From assembly GCF_011250565.1 (NCBI RefSeq), contig NZ_JAANMS010000028.1:1-59796 (forward strand): 59,796 nucleotides of DNA. The letters run 5' to 3'. Numbering within the stretch: the stretch's first letter is position 1; each line of letters begins with the position of its first letter. The notes below the pieces were generated by a model that saw only the letters and a list, made by a program, of their open reading frames with translations, ran no database searches and was not told where the DNA came from. Positions 29,716 to 39,157 of this stretch are shown here, one piece after another. The position numbers were made by a program, and so were the translations under genes. This DNA comes from Nocardioides sp. IC4_145 (GTDB taxonomy: Bacteria; Actinomycetota; Actinomycetes; Propionibacteriales; Nocardioidaceae).

Positions 29716-30213
29716 ATGGACGAGCCGGTGCAGGCCCTGCGCGCGACCGCGCACCCCCTGCGGCTGCGGATGCTGTCGTTGCTGACGGGGGCCGAGCTGA
29801 GCGCGGCGGAGGTGGCGCGCGAGCTGGGCATCACGCACGCCAACGCGTCGTACCACCTGCGCGTGCTGGCCCGCGCCGGTGAGGTGGTCGTGGCCGGCGA
29901 GGAGCGGGTGCGCGGCGGCACGGCCAAGCGCTACCGGCACCCCTGGCGGGAGGGGCTCAAGCCTGCGGGGGCGGCCCGGGACGTCGAGGTGCGGGCGATG
30001 GGCCAGGAGCTGGTACGCCGCTGGGAGGACCGCACGAAGGACCGGGCCCAGCTCTGCGACGCCGAGCTGTGGGTCAGCGAGGAGGCGTGGGCCGAGGCGA
30101 TGACGCTCGTCCAGCGGGCGGCCGAGCTGGTCCACGAGGAGGCGCGCCCGCCTCGGAGCGAAGGCACCCGCAAGATCGCGCTGACCATCGCGGCGTTCGG
30201 GGTGGAGCCGTGA
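29716..30213 (+). CDS. ArsR-type winged-helix transcriptional regulator
   Basis: 165 residues from ATG 29716 with GGGAGG upstream. The HTH reads LSAAEVARELGITHANASYHLRVLARAGEV, followed by a wing (RVRGGTAKRYRHP) and a C-terminal helical part. No metal-binding Cys motif is visible, so it is probably a ligand- or drug-responsive member. The MFS gene overlaps its stop by 4 bp (GTGA), so it most likely controls that exporter. Confidence 0.9.
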   Translation: MDEPVQALRATAHPLRLRMLSLLTGAELSAAEVARELGITHANASYHLRVLARAGEVVVAGEERVRGGTAKRYRHPWREGLKPAGAARDVEVRAMGQELVRRWEDRTKDRAQLCDAELWVSEEAWAEAMTLVQRAAELVHEEARPPRSEGTRKIALTIAAFGVEP

Positions 30214-31472
30214 GCGCCGTGGCGCGGCACAGCGCGCTGGCGCCGCTGCGGGAGCGCAACTTCCGGTGGTACTTCCTCTCCCGCCTGGTCAACCTGTCCG
30301 GCACGACGATGGCGCCGATCGCACTGGCATTCGCGGTGCTGGAGGTCAGCGACTCCGCCGGCGACCTCGGCGTCGTGCTCGCCGCGCACTCGATCCCGAT
30401 GATCGTCTTCATGCTCGCCGGCGGCGTCATCGCCGACCGCGTGGGTCGGACGCTCGTCATCCAGGGCGCGAACGTCGCCTCCGGGCTCAGCCAGGGCCTG
30501 CTCGCCGCGCTCCTGCTGGCCGGCCAGGCCGAGCTGTGGCACTTCGTCGTGCTCTCCGCCGTCAACGGCACCGTCTCCGCGGTCAACCTGCCCGCCCTCG
30601 CCGGCCTCGTCCCACAGCTGGTGCCGCGCGCGCAGCTGCAGGCCGCGAACGTGCTGGTCTCGATGACGCGCAGCACGATGCTCATCCTGGGCCCGACGGT
30701 CGCTGCCGGCCTGGTCGTCACCGTCGGCCCGGGCTGGGCGCTGGCGGTGGACGCCGCGGCCTGGCTGGTCGCCGCGGTCATGCTGCTGCCGGTGCGGATC
30801 CCGGCGCGCACCCGTCAGGGCGTGACGCCGTCGGTGCTCGGCGAGCTCCGGGAGGGCTGGACGTTCTTCCGCTCGACCACCTGGCTGTGGGTGGTCGTGC
30901 TGGTCTTCTCGGTCACGAACGGGATCCACGAGGGCGCGTTCAACACCCTCGGGCCCGTGCTGGCGAAGGACAGCGACATCGGCGAGCACGGTTGGGGGCT
31001 GATCGTCTCCGCCCAGGCCGTTGGCCTGCTCGTCATGACCCTGGTGCTGATGCGGGTGACGCTGCAACGGCCGCTGCTGGTCGGCATGGTGGGCGTGGCG
31101 TTCTTCGGGCTGCCGATCCTGGTCATGGGCGCGGTGCCGCAGACGTTCCCGATCATGCTCGCAGCCGTCGTCGCCGGGATGGGTGTCGAGATCTTCGGCC
31201 TCGGGTGGAACCTCGCGATGCAGGAGAACGTGCCCGAGGAGATGCTCTCGCGCGCCTACTCCTACGACATGCTCGGCTCCTTCGTCGCGATGCCGGTGGG
31301 CCAGCTGACGTTCGGCCCGCTGGCCGAGGCCTTCGGCATGCGCGCCGTCCTGGTCACCGCGGGCACGGCGTACCTCCTGCTCTCGCTGGCGACCCTGCTG
31401 TCGCGCTCGGTGCGCTCCCTGCCGCGCGCGAGCGCACCCGAGCCCGCCGGGACCGTGGACGCCGTCACCTGA
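30210..31472 (+). CDS. Major facilitator superfamily transporter
   Basis: 420 residues with about 12 transmembrane helices. The loop after helix 2 carries GGVIADRVGRTLVI, the MFS A motif. The organisation (regulator then MFS, overlapping GTGA) is typical of drug or toxicant efflux. The substrate is not predictable. Confidence 0.92.
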   Translation: MSAVARHSALAPLRERNFRWYFLSRLVNLSGTTMAPIALAFAVLEVSDSAGDLGVVLAAHSIPMIVFMLAGGVIADRVGRTLVIQGANVASGLSQGLLAALLLAGQAELWHFVVLSAVNGTVSAVNLPALAGLVPQLVPRAQLQAANVLVSMTRSTMLILGPTVAAGLVVTVGPGWALAVDAAAWLVAAVMLLPVRIPARTRQGVTPSVLGELREGWTFFRSTTWLWVVVLVFSVTNGIHEGAFNTLGPVLAKDSDIGEHGWGLIVSAQAVGLLVMTLVLMRVTLQRPLLVGMVGVAFFGLPILVMGAVPQTFPIMLAAVVAGMGVEIFGLGWNLAMQENVPEEMLSRAYSYDMLGSFVAMPVGQLTFGPLAEAFGMRAVLVTAGTAYLLLSLATLLSRSVRSLPRASAPEPAGTVDAVT

Positions 31473-31487
31473 CCCGCGCGGCGGCGC

Positions 31488-32015
31488 TCAGGAGCACCAC
31501 TTCTCGACCAGCGCCCGGACCACGGTCAGGTTGCGGTTGGTGGCGACGCCGAGCCGCTTCTCGACGGTGGCGTTGGTCAGGCTCGCGCCCCGGTAGCTCT
31601 CCCCCAGCATCAGGTGCACCGCCCGGCCGCCGACCCTCGCGACCGCGTCGGCGGTGCTGCGCTCCTCGAGCGCGCGCACGGTGTCCGGCGACGGCTCGTC
31701 CTTGAGGAACGAGACGTAGTGGTTGCCCTCGTGGCCGTACGACGCCGCCTGCTCGGCCACCTCACGCAGCTCCGCCGGCGTCAGCACGATCGTCGGCACC
31801 TCGAAGCCGGTCTCCGCGCGGAACGCCTCCTCGAGCGCCGCCTCGATCTCCGCGCGTGACTCGAGCGGGCAGTCGAAGCGGACGTTGCCGGTGTTGATGT
31901 GCGTGCGCACGTCGGTCCAGCCGAGCCCCTCCACCGCGGCGACGATCCGGTCCTTCGGGAACTTGCGCTTGGCGCCCAGGTTGATGGCGCGGAGGAAGGC
32001 GAGGTACGTCGGCAC
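31488..32015 (-). CDS. DUF1697 family protein
   Basis: 175 residues. The N-terminal AFLRAINLGAKRK and GWTDVRTHINTGNVRFD, and HLMLGESYRGASLTNATVEKRLG in the C-terminal half are the family signature. Function unknown; the domain appears alone in many bacteria. It lies head to tail after hppD (minus strand) with 19 nt spacing and may share its transcript. Confidence 0.9.
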   Translation of the reverse strand: MPTYLAFLRAINLGAKRKFPKDRIVAAVEGLGWTDVRTHINTGNVRFDCPLESRAEIEAALEEAFRAETGFEVPTIVLTPAELREVAEQAASYGHEGNHYVSFLKDEPSPDTVRALEERSTADAVARVGGRAVHLMLGESYRGASLTNATVEKRLGVATNRNLTVVRALVEKWCS

Positions 32016-32034
32016 GCGGCCATCCTGCCGCAGG

Positions 32035-33837
<1,803 letters not shown>

Positions 33838-33841
<4 letters not shown>

Positions 33842-33931
33842 GGTTCATCGGGGAGCCGACGGACCTGACGGCGCCCCGCTGGAACTCCATCGGGGCAGCG
33901 TCAGCTTCACCGGGGCGCCGATGAACCTCAC
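33838..33931. repeat. Nested palindromic element between convergent regulators
   Basis: An outer perfect 14-bp inverted repeat (33838-33851 GTGAGGTTCATCGG with 33918-33931) overlaps the AsnC-type gene's stop codon. Inside is GGCGCCCCG/CGGGGCGCC, and within it CGCTG/CAGCG. Units of the type CGGGG(C/A)GCCG occur at 33849, 33869 (inverted), 33891 (variant) and 33911, about 20 bp apart. It ends 3 nt before the IclR stop. Confidence 0.8.
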
Positions 33932-33933
33932 AG

Positions 33934-34581
33934 CTAGGCCGACCGCAGGCGCTCGGCGACCTCGCGCGCGGCGTCGACGACCCGCGGTCCGACCCGGTCG
34001 ACGTCGAGCTCGCCGAGGGTGACGATGCCGACGCTGGCCTCGATGCCGTCGACGTCGAGCACGGGTGCGGCGAGCCCACGTGCGCCGGCCTGGAGCTCAC
34101 CGGACGTGGTGCACCAGGCGGGGCGCTCGGGGTCGCGGTCGCGGCCGAGCAGGACCGCCCGGCCGGCGGCACCCTGGCCGAGCGGGTGGCGGGAGCCGAC
34201 CCGGTAGCCGACGTGGAAGTCGGTCCACGACGGCTCCACCACGGCGAGCGCCAGCGCCTCCTCCCCCTCGGCGACGGTCAGGTGCGCGGTGCACCCGACG
34301 GCCTCGGCGAGCGAGCGGAGCACGGGTGCGGCGAGGTCGCGCAGCACCGGCTGCACCGCTGACGCGAGGTGCAGCACCCCGAGCCCGACGTGGAGCCGGC
34401 CGCGACCGTCACGGCGTACCAGCGCGTGCTGCTCGAGCGTGCTGACCAGGCGGTACGCCACGGTGCGCGGCACGTCCAGCGCGCCGGCGGCCTCGGTCAC
34501 CGTCAGCCCGTCGGGTGCGGCGGCGAGCAGGCTCAGCAGCCGCAGCCCGCGGTCGAGCGTCTGGGAGGTCTCGGCCGGCAC
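33934..34581 (-). CDS. IclR family transcriptional regulator
   Basis: 215 residues. The N-terminal winged helix reads TVTEAAGALDVPRTVAYRLVSTLEQHALV, and the effector-binding GAF-like domain contains AHLTVAEGEEALALAVV and HPLGQGAAGRAVL. The target is unknown; the adjacent hppD locus suggests aromatic catabolism but is only proximity. GTG 34581 has a TAGGCT box 6 nt upstream (minus strand 34593-34588), consistent with a leaderless message. Confidence 0.9.
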   Translation of the reverse strand: MPAETSQTLDRGLRLLSLLAAAPDGLTVTEAAGALDVPRTVAYRLVSTLEQHALVRRDGRGRLHVGLGVLHLASAVQPVLRDLAAPVLRSLAEAVGCTAHLTVAEGEEALALAVVEPSWTDFHVGYRVGSRHPLGQGAAGRAVLLGRDRDPERPAWCTTSGELQAGARGLAAPVLDVDGIEASVGIVTLGELDVDRVGPRVVDAAREVAERLRSA

Positions 34582-34587
34582 GGGTGC

Positions 34588-34593
34588 AGCCTA
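34588..34593 (-). promoter_or_regulatory. Leaderless-type -10 box of the IclR gene
   Basis: Minus-strand TAGGCT ends 6 nt before GTG 34581. Confidence 0.5.
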
Positions 34594-34685
34594 GGGACAC
34601 CCGCCGGGCACGGGCTGCGCCCGGCCGGGCGCAGCACGGCCCGGACGGCTGAGGTGGGGGCGGGTGGCCGGGGCGTCGACGATCG

Positions 34686-34758
34686 TTCAATTGCGCGGCT
34701 TTGGTCGTGGGCAAGCGGTTGCGCACGTCCACTTCCGCGCAATTGCGCGGAAGTGGAC
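34686..34758. repeat. 32-bp perfect palindrome with satellite copies
   Basis: 34727-34758 is a perfect palindrome of 32 bp centred on the CAATTG at 34740-34745. A direct partial copy TTGCGCGGCTTTGG (34691) resembles the right half TTGCGCGGAAGTGG (34743), and TTGCGCACG occurs at 34719. The element lies between the helicase gene 3' end and the IclR promoter. Confidence 0.85.
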
Positions 34759-34805
34759 CGGCCCCGCGCGCTACTCGCCCCGCCCCGACCACCGGCCGAG
34801 CCGGG

Positions 34806-36647
34806 TCAGGACGACTTGCGCGTGGCCGCCCACTCACGGATCCGGTCGATCCGGGCGTGCAGCTGCTCGGCGTTGGCGACAGCGGCGGCCGGGCCACCGC
34901 ACTCCTTGCGCAGCGCGGCGTGGGTGATGCCGTGGGCCTGGCCGGTGCGGTGGTGCCACGCGGCGACGAGGCCGTTGAGCTCGCGGCGGAGCACCGCCAG
35001 CTGCTCGTGGGTGCTCAGCTGGGCGACCGAGTCGCCGGCGGCCTCGGCAGGAGTGGCGACGGCCTTCTGCTTGCGCGCCCGGTCGCTCTGTCGCTGGCGC
35101 AGCAGCTCGCGCATCTGGTCGGGCTCGAGCAGGCCCGGGATGCCGAGGAAGTCCATCTCCTCCTCCGAGCCCACCTGCACCTCGCCGGCGTGGCCCCACT
35201 CGCCGCCGTCGAAGAGCACGCGGTCGAAGCGAGCCTCCGAGCCGAGCGCCTCGAAGGACATCTCCAGCTCGGCCGACGCGGCCTCGCTCTCGTTGGCCCG
35301 CGCGAGCAGCTCGTCCTCGGCGGCGAAGATGTCGCCCTCGTCGGTGACCTTGCGGCCCAGCACGTGGTCGCGCTCGACCTCCATCTCCGAGGCGAACCCG
35401 AGCAGCGAGGGCACCGACGGCAGGAACACCGATGCGGTCTCCCCGCGGGCGCGCGCACGCACGAAGCGACCGACGGCCTGGGCGAAGAAGAGCGGCGTCG
35501 CGGTGGTCGTCGCGTAGACGCCGACCGCCAGCCGGGGCACGTCCACGCCTTCGGAGACCATCCGGACCGCGACCATCCACCGGTCGTCGCTGTCGGTGAA
35601 GGCCGAGATCTTCTTCGACGCCAGCTTCTCGTCGGACAGCACGACCGTCGGGGGCTCCCCGCTGATCTGCTTGAGCAGCTTGGCGTACGCGCGGGCGCTG
35701 TCCTGGTCGGTGGCGATGACCAGGCCGCCGGCGTCGGGCACGTGGCGACGTACCTCCGAGAGCCGCTTGTCGGCCGCGGCCAGCACCGACGGCATCCACG
35801 AGCCCTGCGGGTCGAGCGCGGTCCGCAGGGCCTGGTTGGTCAGGTCCTTCGTCAGCGGCTCGCCGAGCCGCGCGGAGACCTCGTCGCCGGCGCGGGTGCG
35901 CCACGTCATGTCGCCGGAGTACGCCATGAACAGCACCGGCCGCACGACGTGGTCGGCCAGCGCGTGGGCGTAGCCGTAGGTGTAGTCGGCCACCGAGCGC
36001 GGTACGCCGTCGGGCCCGGGCGCGTAGGTGACGAACGGGATCGGGTTGATGTCGGAGCGGAACGGCGTGCCGGTCAGCGCCAGGCGCCGCGCTGCGGGCT
36101 CGAACGCCTCGCGGACGCCCTCGCCCCACGACAGCGCGTCGCCCGCGTGGTGGACCTCGTCGAGGATGACCAGCGTCTTGAACCGCTCGGCGCGGATCCG
36201 CATCGCCAGCGGGTTGACCGCCACGCCGGCGTACGTCACCGCGACCCCGACGTAGTCGGCGGAGGTCTTGCCCTTGCCGGCGGCGTACGTCGGGTCGATC
36301 GGGATGCCCGCGCGGGCGGCGGCCTCGGCCCACTGGAGCTTGAGGTGCTCGGTGGGGGCGACGACGATGATCCGGTCGACGATGCGCCGGCCGAGCAGCT
36401 CGGAGGCCACCGACAGCGCGAAGGTCGTCTTGCCCGCCCCCGGGGTCGCGACCGCGAGGAAGTCGCGCGGCTGGTCGGCGAAGTACTTCGTCATCGCCGC
36501 CTGCTGCCACGCGCGCAGCGACGGAGCGGTGCCCCAGGCGGCGCGCTCGGGCCAGGCAGGGCTGAGCGCGGGTGTCAGCGAGAGGTCGAGCTCGGTCTCG
36601 TCAGAGGTGCTGCGGCGGGCGGTCGGACGGTCCTGCCGTCCGGTCAC
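34806..36647 (-). CDS. DEAD/DEAH-box helicase (SF2)
   Basis: 613 residues from GTG 36647, which overlaps the DUF3039 stop by 4 bp. Motif I is ATPGAGKTTFA, motif II ILDEVHHAGDA (DEVH), motif III LTGTPFRSD, and motif VI QAVGRFVRARARG. The C-terminal 150 residues are helical and acidic and not recognised. The family is conserved and adjacent to DUF3039 in many actinobacteria; its nucleic acid substrate is unknown, and restriction-type or repair helicase activity are both possible. Confidence 0.92.
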   Translation of the reverse strand: MTGRQDRPTARRSTSDETELDLSLTPALSPAWPERAAWGTAPSLRAWQQAAMTKYFADQPRDFLAVATPGAGKTTFALSVASELLGRRIVDRIIVVAPTEHLKLQWAEAAARAGIPIDPTYAAGKGKTSADYVGVAVTYAGVAVNPLAMRIRAERFKTLVILDEVHHAGDALSWGEGVREAFEPAARRLALTGTPFRSDINPIPFVTYAPGPDGVPRSVADYTYGYAHALADHVVRPVLFMAYSGDMTWRTRAGDEVSARLGEPLTKDLTNQALRTALDPQGSWMPSVLAAADKRLSEVRRHVPDAGGLVIATDQDSARAYAKLLKQISGEPPTVVLSDEKLASKKISAFTDSDDRWMVAVRMVSEGVDVPRLAVGVYATTTATPLFFAQAVGRFVRARARGETASVFLPSVPSLLGFASEMEVERDHVLGRKVTDEGDIFAAEDELLARANESEAASAELEMSFEALGSEARFDRVLFDGGEWGHAGEVQVGSEEEMDFLGIPGLLEPDQMRELLRQRQSDRARKQKAVATPAEAAGDSVAQLSTHEQLAVLRRELNGLVAAWHHRTGQAHGITHAALRKECGGPAAAVANAEQLHARIDRIREWAATRKSS

Positions 36648-36916
36648 TCGGCGTCCGAGCCGTCGTCGCGCATGCTCTCCCAGGCTTCCTTGCACTCGGG
36701 GCAGACCGGGAACTTCTCCGGCGCGCGGCTCGGCACCCACACCTTGCCGCAGAGCGCGACGACGGGCGTGCCCATCACCATCGCCTCGGTGAGCTTGTCC
36801 TTCTCGACGTAGTGCGAGAACCGCTCGTGGTCACCGTCGTCGGTGGGGACGGTGCGCTGGTCCTCGCGGACCCTCTCGTCGACGGCGGTGCCGGTCCCGA
36901 ATCCGATCTGGCTCAC
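36644..36916 (-). CDS. DUF3039 family small zinc-ribbon-like protein
   Basis: 90 residues. The visible ligands are Cys in VVALCGKVW and CPEC near the C-terminus (FPVCPECKEAWESM), together with a conserved HERFSHYV segment. It is a short, acidic, soluble protein of unknown function, always near the helicase in actinobacteria. GTG 36916 has TAGGCT 6 nt upstream. Confidence 0.9.
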   Translation of the reverse strand: MSQIGFGTGTAVDERVREDQRTVPTDDGDHERFSHYVEKDKLTEAMVMGTPVVALCGKVWVPSRAPEKFPVCPECKEAWESMRDDGSDAE

Positions 36917-36922
36917 GGGCCC

Positions 36923-36928
36923 AGCCTA
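36923..36928 (-). promoter_or_regulatory. Leaderless-type -10 box of the DUF3039 gene
   Basis: Minus-strand TAGGCT ends 6 nt before GTG 36916. Confidence 0.5.
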
Positions 36929-36995
36929 CGTCAGGACACCCCCGGACGCGGCAGTCGCGGGACCGCCTGTGGACCAGCCGGGGACCAGCCGAGGG

Positions 36996-37553
36996 TCAGT
37001 TGAGGTCGGGGTCCGCCGGGCGGGTGGCGTGCCAGGCCAGCTCGCCGGGCTGGCGGCGCAGCACATCGCGCCACAGGCCGTCGGGGTCGAGCCGGAACGG
37101 GTCCGCGGGATCGGCGGGTACGACGTACCAGCTGCCCTCCTCGACCTCGCCCTCGAGCTGCCCGGCGCCCCATCCGGCGTACCCGGCGAAGATGCGCAGC
37201 CCCGCCAGCGTGCCCTCGACCAGCTCCAGGGGCGTGTCGAGGTCGAGGAGGCCGAGCCGGCCGTCGATCGCCTGGAAGCCGACCGGTGCGTCGTCGGCGT
37301 CGCGCAGCAGCGCCACCGCCAGCGCACCTTCCGGGCCGACCGGCCCGCCGGAGAAGAGGACCTCGGGCTCGGCGACCACCTCGCCCCAGCCGCCGAGGAC
37401 CTCCGAGACGGCGACCGGCGAGGGACGGTTGACCACGACCCCGAGCGCGCCGCTGGCGTCGGCGTCGAGGAGCAGGACGACGGTGTCGGCGAAGTTCGGG
37501 TCGAGCAGGGCGGGCGTCGCCACCAGCAACATCCCTGCCTGCAGCTCGCCCAC
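36996..37553 (-). CDS. YqgE/AlgH family protein
   Basis: 185 residues counted from GTG 37553, which has CATGAT, a possible -10, 6 nt upstream; an in-frame ATG at 37598 would add 15 residues. The family motifs are GMLLVATPALLDPNFADTVVLLL, ALGVVVNRPS, LFSGGPVG, LRIFAGYAGWGAGQLEGE and SWYVVPA. The family has a compact alpha/beta fold; its molecular role is not established. Confidence 0.9.
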   Translation of the reverse strand: MGELQAGMLLVATPALLDPNFADTVVLLLDADASGALGVVVNRPSPVAVSEVLGGWGEVVAEPEVLFSGGPVGPEGALAVALLRDADDAPVGFQAIDGRLGLLDLDTPLELVEGTLAGLRIFAGYAGWGAGQLEGEVEEGSWYVVPADPADPFRLDPDGLWRDVLRRQPGELAWHATRPADPDLN

Positions 37554-37601
37554 CGTTCCATCATGACCCACCGCGCCGACAACGGGTGGGCTCGGCATGC
37601 A

Positions 37602-37677
37602 TGACGGCCCCGGCCCGACGCGAGGGAGGGTGCGGGAGGTACCGCGAGGGAGGGGTGCGTCGGTTCCGGGGCCGTCA
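37602..37677. repeat. Long hairpin with G-rich loop
   Basis: TGACGGCCCCGG/CCGGGGCCGTCA (12 bp) and CCGACGC/GCGTCGG (7 bp) form a stem around a 35-nt loop containing CGAGGGAGGG twice and further GGG runs. It lies beyond the 3' end of the unknown gene 37713-38276 and before YqgE, so it probably terminates the former. The loop could form a G-quadruplex. Confidence 0.65.
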
Positions 37678-37712
37678 GCTCGAGGGCAGCCGACCGGTCC
37701 TGGGAGGACGGG

Positions 37713-38276
37713 TCAGGCTGCGAGGGCCGCGCGCAGGCGGCCGAGGCGGTGGCGCAGCGAGGCGCGGGCACCGTCGTGGGTGGCCGTCGTGGAGCGCGCC
37801 GCCGCGATGGCGGCGCTCAGGGTGCGCGCGCGCTGCTCGATGCGGGCGCCGGTCTCGGCGGCCAGGGCGGCGCCGCGGCTGTCGTGCACGCTCGCGCGAC
37901 CGGCCATGATCGCGAGCAGGATGTGCTCCTTGCGGGTCGCCTTGGCGATGGCCTCGGCCATCGCGTCGTCGACCGGCTGCTCGCGGTGGTGGTCGAGGAT
38001 CGCGCGGACGCCCGGCATCTCGTCGGCCAGCGCCCGCCAAGCGGCGATGACCGCGGCCTCGAGGTCCAGCGGCTGGCTCGCCAGCTCGCGCTCGATGCGG
38101 CCGGCGAGCCGGGTGTGCCAGCGCAGCGACAGCGCGCCGTACAGGGCGAGCTCGTCGCCGAAGGTCTCGCGCACGCCCGGCAGGTCCATCGGGAGGACGC
38201 CGTCACGGCGCTGGTCGGCGACGCGGGTCACGGAGCGCAGGATCTCTCCGCGGTTGTGAAAGGAAGTCCAGGTCAT
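37713..38276 (-). CDS. Conserved protein of unknown function
   Basis: 187 residues from ATG 38276 with AAGGAG upstream. Helical, Arg/Ala-rich, with FHNRGEILRSVTRVADQRRDGVLP near the N-terminus and LRWHTRLAGRIERELA in the middle; four His are spread across the middle. No family assigned. It diverges from a TetR regulator and a palindrome lies between them, so it is probably regulated by that protein. Confidence 0.75.
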   Translation of the reverse strand: MTWTSFHNRGEILRSVTRVADQRRDGVLPMDLPGVRETFGDELALYGALSLRWHTRLAGRIERELASQPLDLEAAVIAAWRALADEMPGVRAILDHHREQPVDDAMAEAIAKATRKEHILLAIMAGRASVHDSRGAALAAETGARIEQRARTLSAAIAAARSTTATHDGARASLRHRLGRLRAALAA

Positions 38277-38332
38277 GGTCAGCTCCTTCTCGGGGTGCTC
38301 ACATACTGTGAGTACGTACCCAGAGTACGGAG

Positions 38333-38349
38333 GCATACCCGCGGTATGC
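38333..38349. promoter_or_regulatory. TetR-type operator candidate
   Basis: GCATACC-CGC-GGTATGC is a perfect 17-bp palindrome in the 132-bp region between the divergent unknown gene and the TetR gene. Another short palindrome (GTACGTAC, 38312-38319) lies nearby. Confidence 0.55.
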
Positions 38350-38396
38350 AACGTGCCGCCGGGTGATCCGCGCCACCTGGTCCGGCGGTCGGTGCC

Positions 38397-38402
38397 TAAA
38401 CT
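38397..38402 (+). promoter_or_regulatory. Leaderless-type -10 box of the TetR gene
   Basis: TAAACT ends 6 nt before ATG 38409. Confidence 0.55.
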
Positions 38403-38408
38403 GCCGGG

Positions 38409-39122
38409 ATGCCACCGAAGCCGAGCGTCTCGAAGCTGGTGCCGAAGGTCCCCGGGGTGCCCGGCGTGACCGGCGCGAGCCGTCGCCAGCAGTACTCCGC
38501 CTCCACCAAGCGGGCGCTGGTCGACGTGGCCGAGGAGCTCTTCACCGACCTGGGGTACGCCGCGGCGTCCCTCGACTCGATCGTCGCCGGCGCGCGGGTG
38601 ACCAAGGGCGCGCTCTACCACCACTTCAGCGGCAAGCAGGCGCTCTTCGAGGCGGTCTTCGAGCGGGTCGAGGCCGACGCCTCCCGCGCGATCCAGAAGG
38701 CGCTCAAGGGCAAGAAGGACCCGTGGGAGAAGGCGCTCGCCGGGCTCCAGGCGTTCCTCGCCGTGGTCCAGGAGCCGCGCTACCGCCGCATCGTCATCCA
38801 GGAGGGCCCGTCGGTCCTCGGCTACGAGCGTTTCCGCGAGCAGGAGGAGCGCTCGACGTTCGCCAACGTCCTCGAGATCGTGCGCGCGGTGCTCAGCGCC
38901 GGCACGTGGGAGCTCGAGGAGGAGATGCTGCAGACCTTCGCCCGCATCTTCTTCGGCGCGATGTCCTCGGCCGGCGAGTCCGTCTCCAGCGCCGACGACC
39001 CCATCGCCGCCGCCGAGCGGGTCGAGACCGCCATCGCGTTCATCCTCCAGGGCTTCCAGGCCCTCGCCGCCGACGGCGTGCCTCTTCCCGGCGCCTCTGG
39101 CGACGACGCCCCCGCTGGCTGA
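38409..39122 (+). CDS. TetR/AcrR family transcriptional regulator
   Basis: 237 residues. A 35-residue N-terminal extension (Pro/Lys/Val-rich) precedes the HTH ALVDVAEELFTDLGYAAASLDSIVAGARVTKGALYHHFSGKQALFEAVF. The long C-terminal helical ligand domain is typical of the family. It is divergent from an unknown gene and likely acts on it and itself through the palindrome at 38333-38349. Confidence 0.92.
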   Translation: MPPKPSVSKLVPKVPGVPGVTGASRRQQYSASTKRALVDVAEELFTDLGYAAASLDSIVAGARVTKGALYHHFSGKQALFEAVFERVEADASRAIQKALKGKKDPWEKALAGLQAFLAVVQEPRYRRIVIQEGPSVLGYERFREQEERSTFANVLEIVRAVLSAGTWELEEEMLQTFARIFFGAMSSAGESVSSADDPIAAAERVETAIAFILQGFQALAADGVPLPGASGDDAPAG

Positions 39123-39157
39123 GCAGTGCAGGCCTGTTCGACCAGCGGACACCGGTG

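Noticed and set aside
37553..37598. Longer yqgE start at ATG 37598
   Set aside because: Both longer in-frame starts lack a ribosome-binding site; GTG 37553 has a -10-like CATGAT 6 nt upstream. Evidence is modest.
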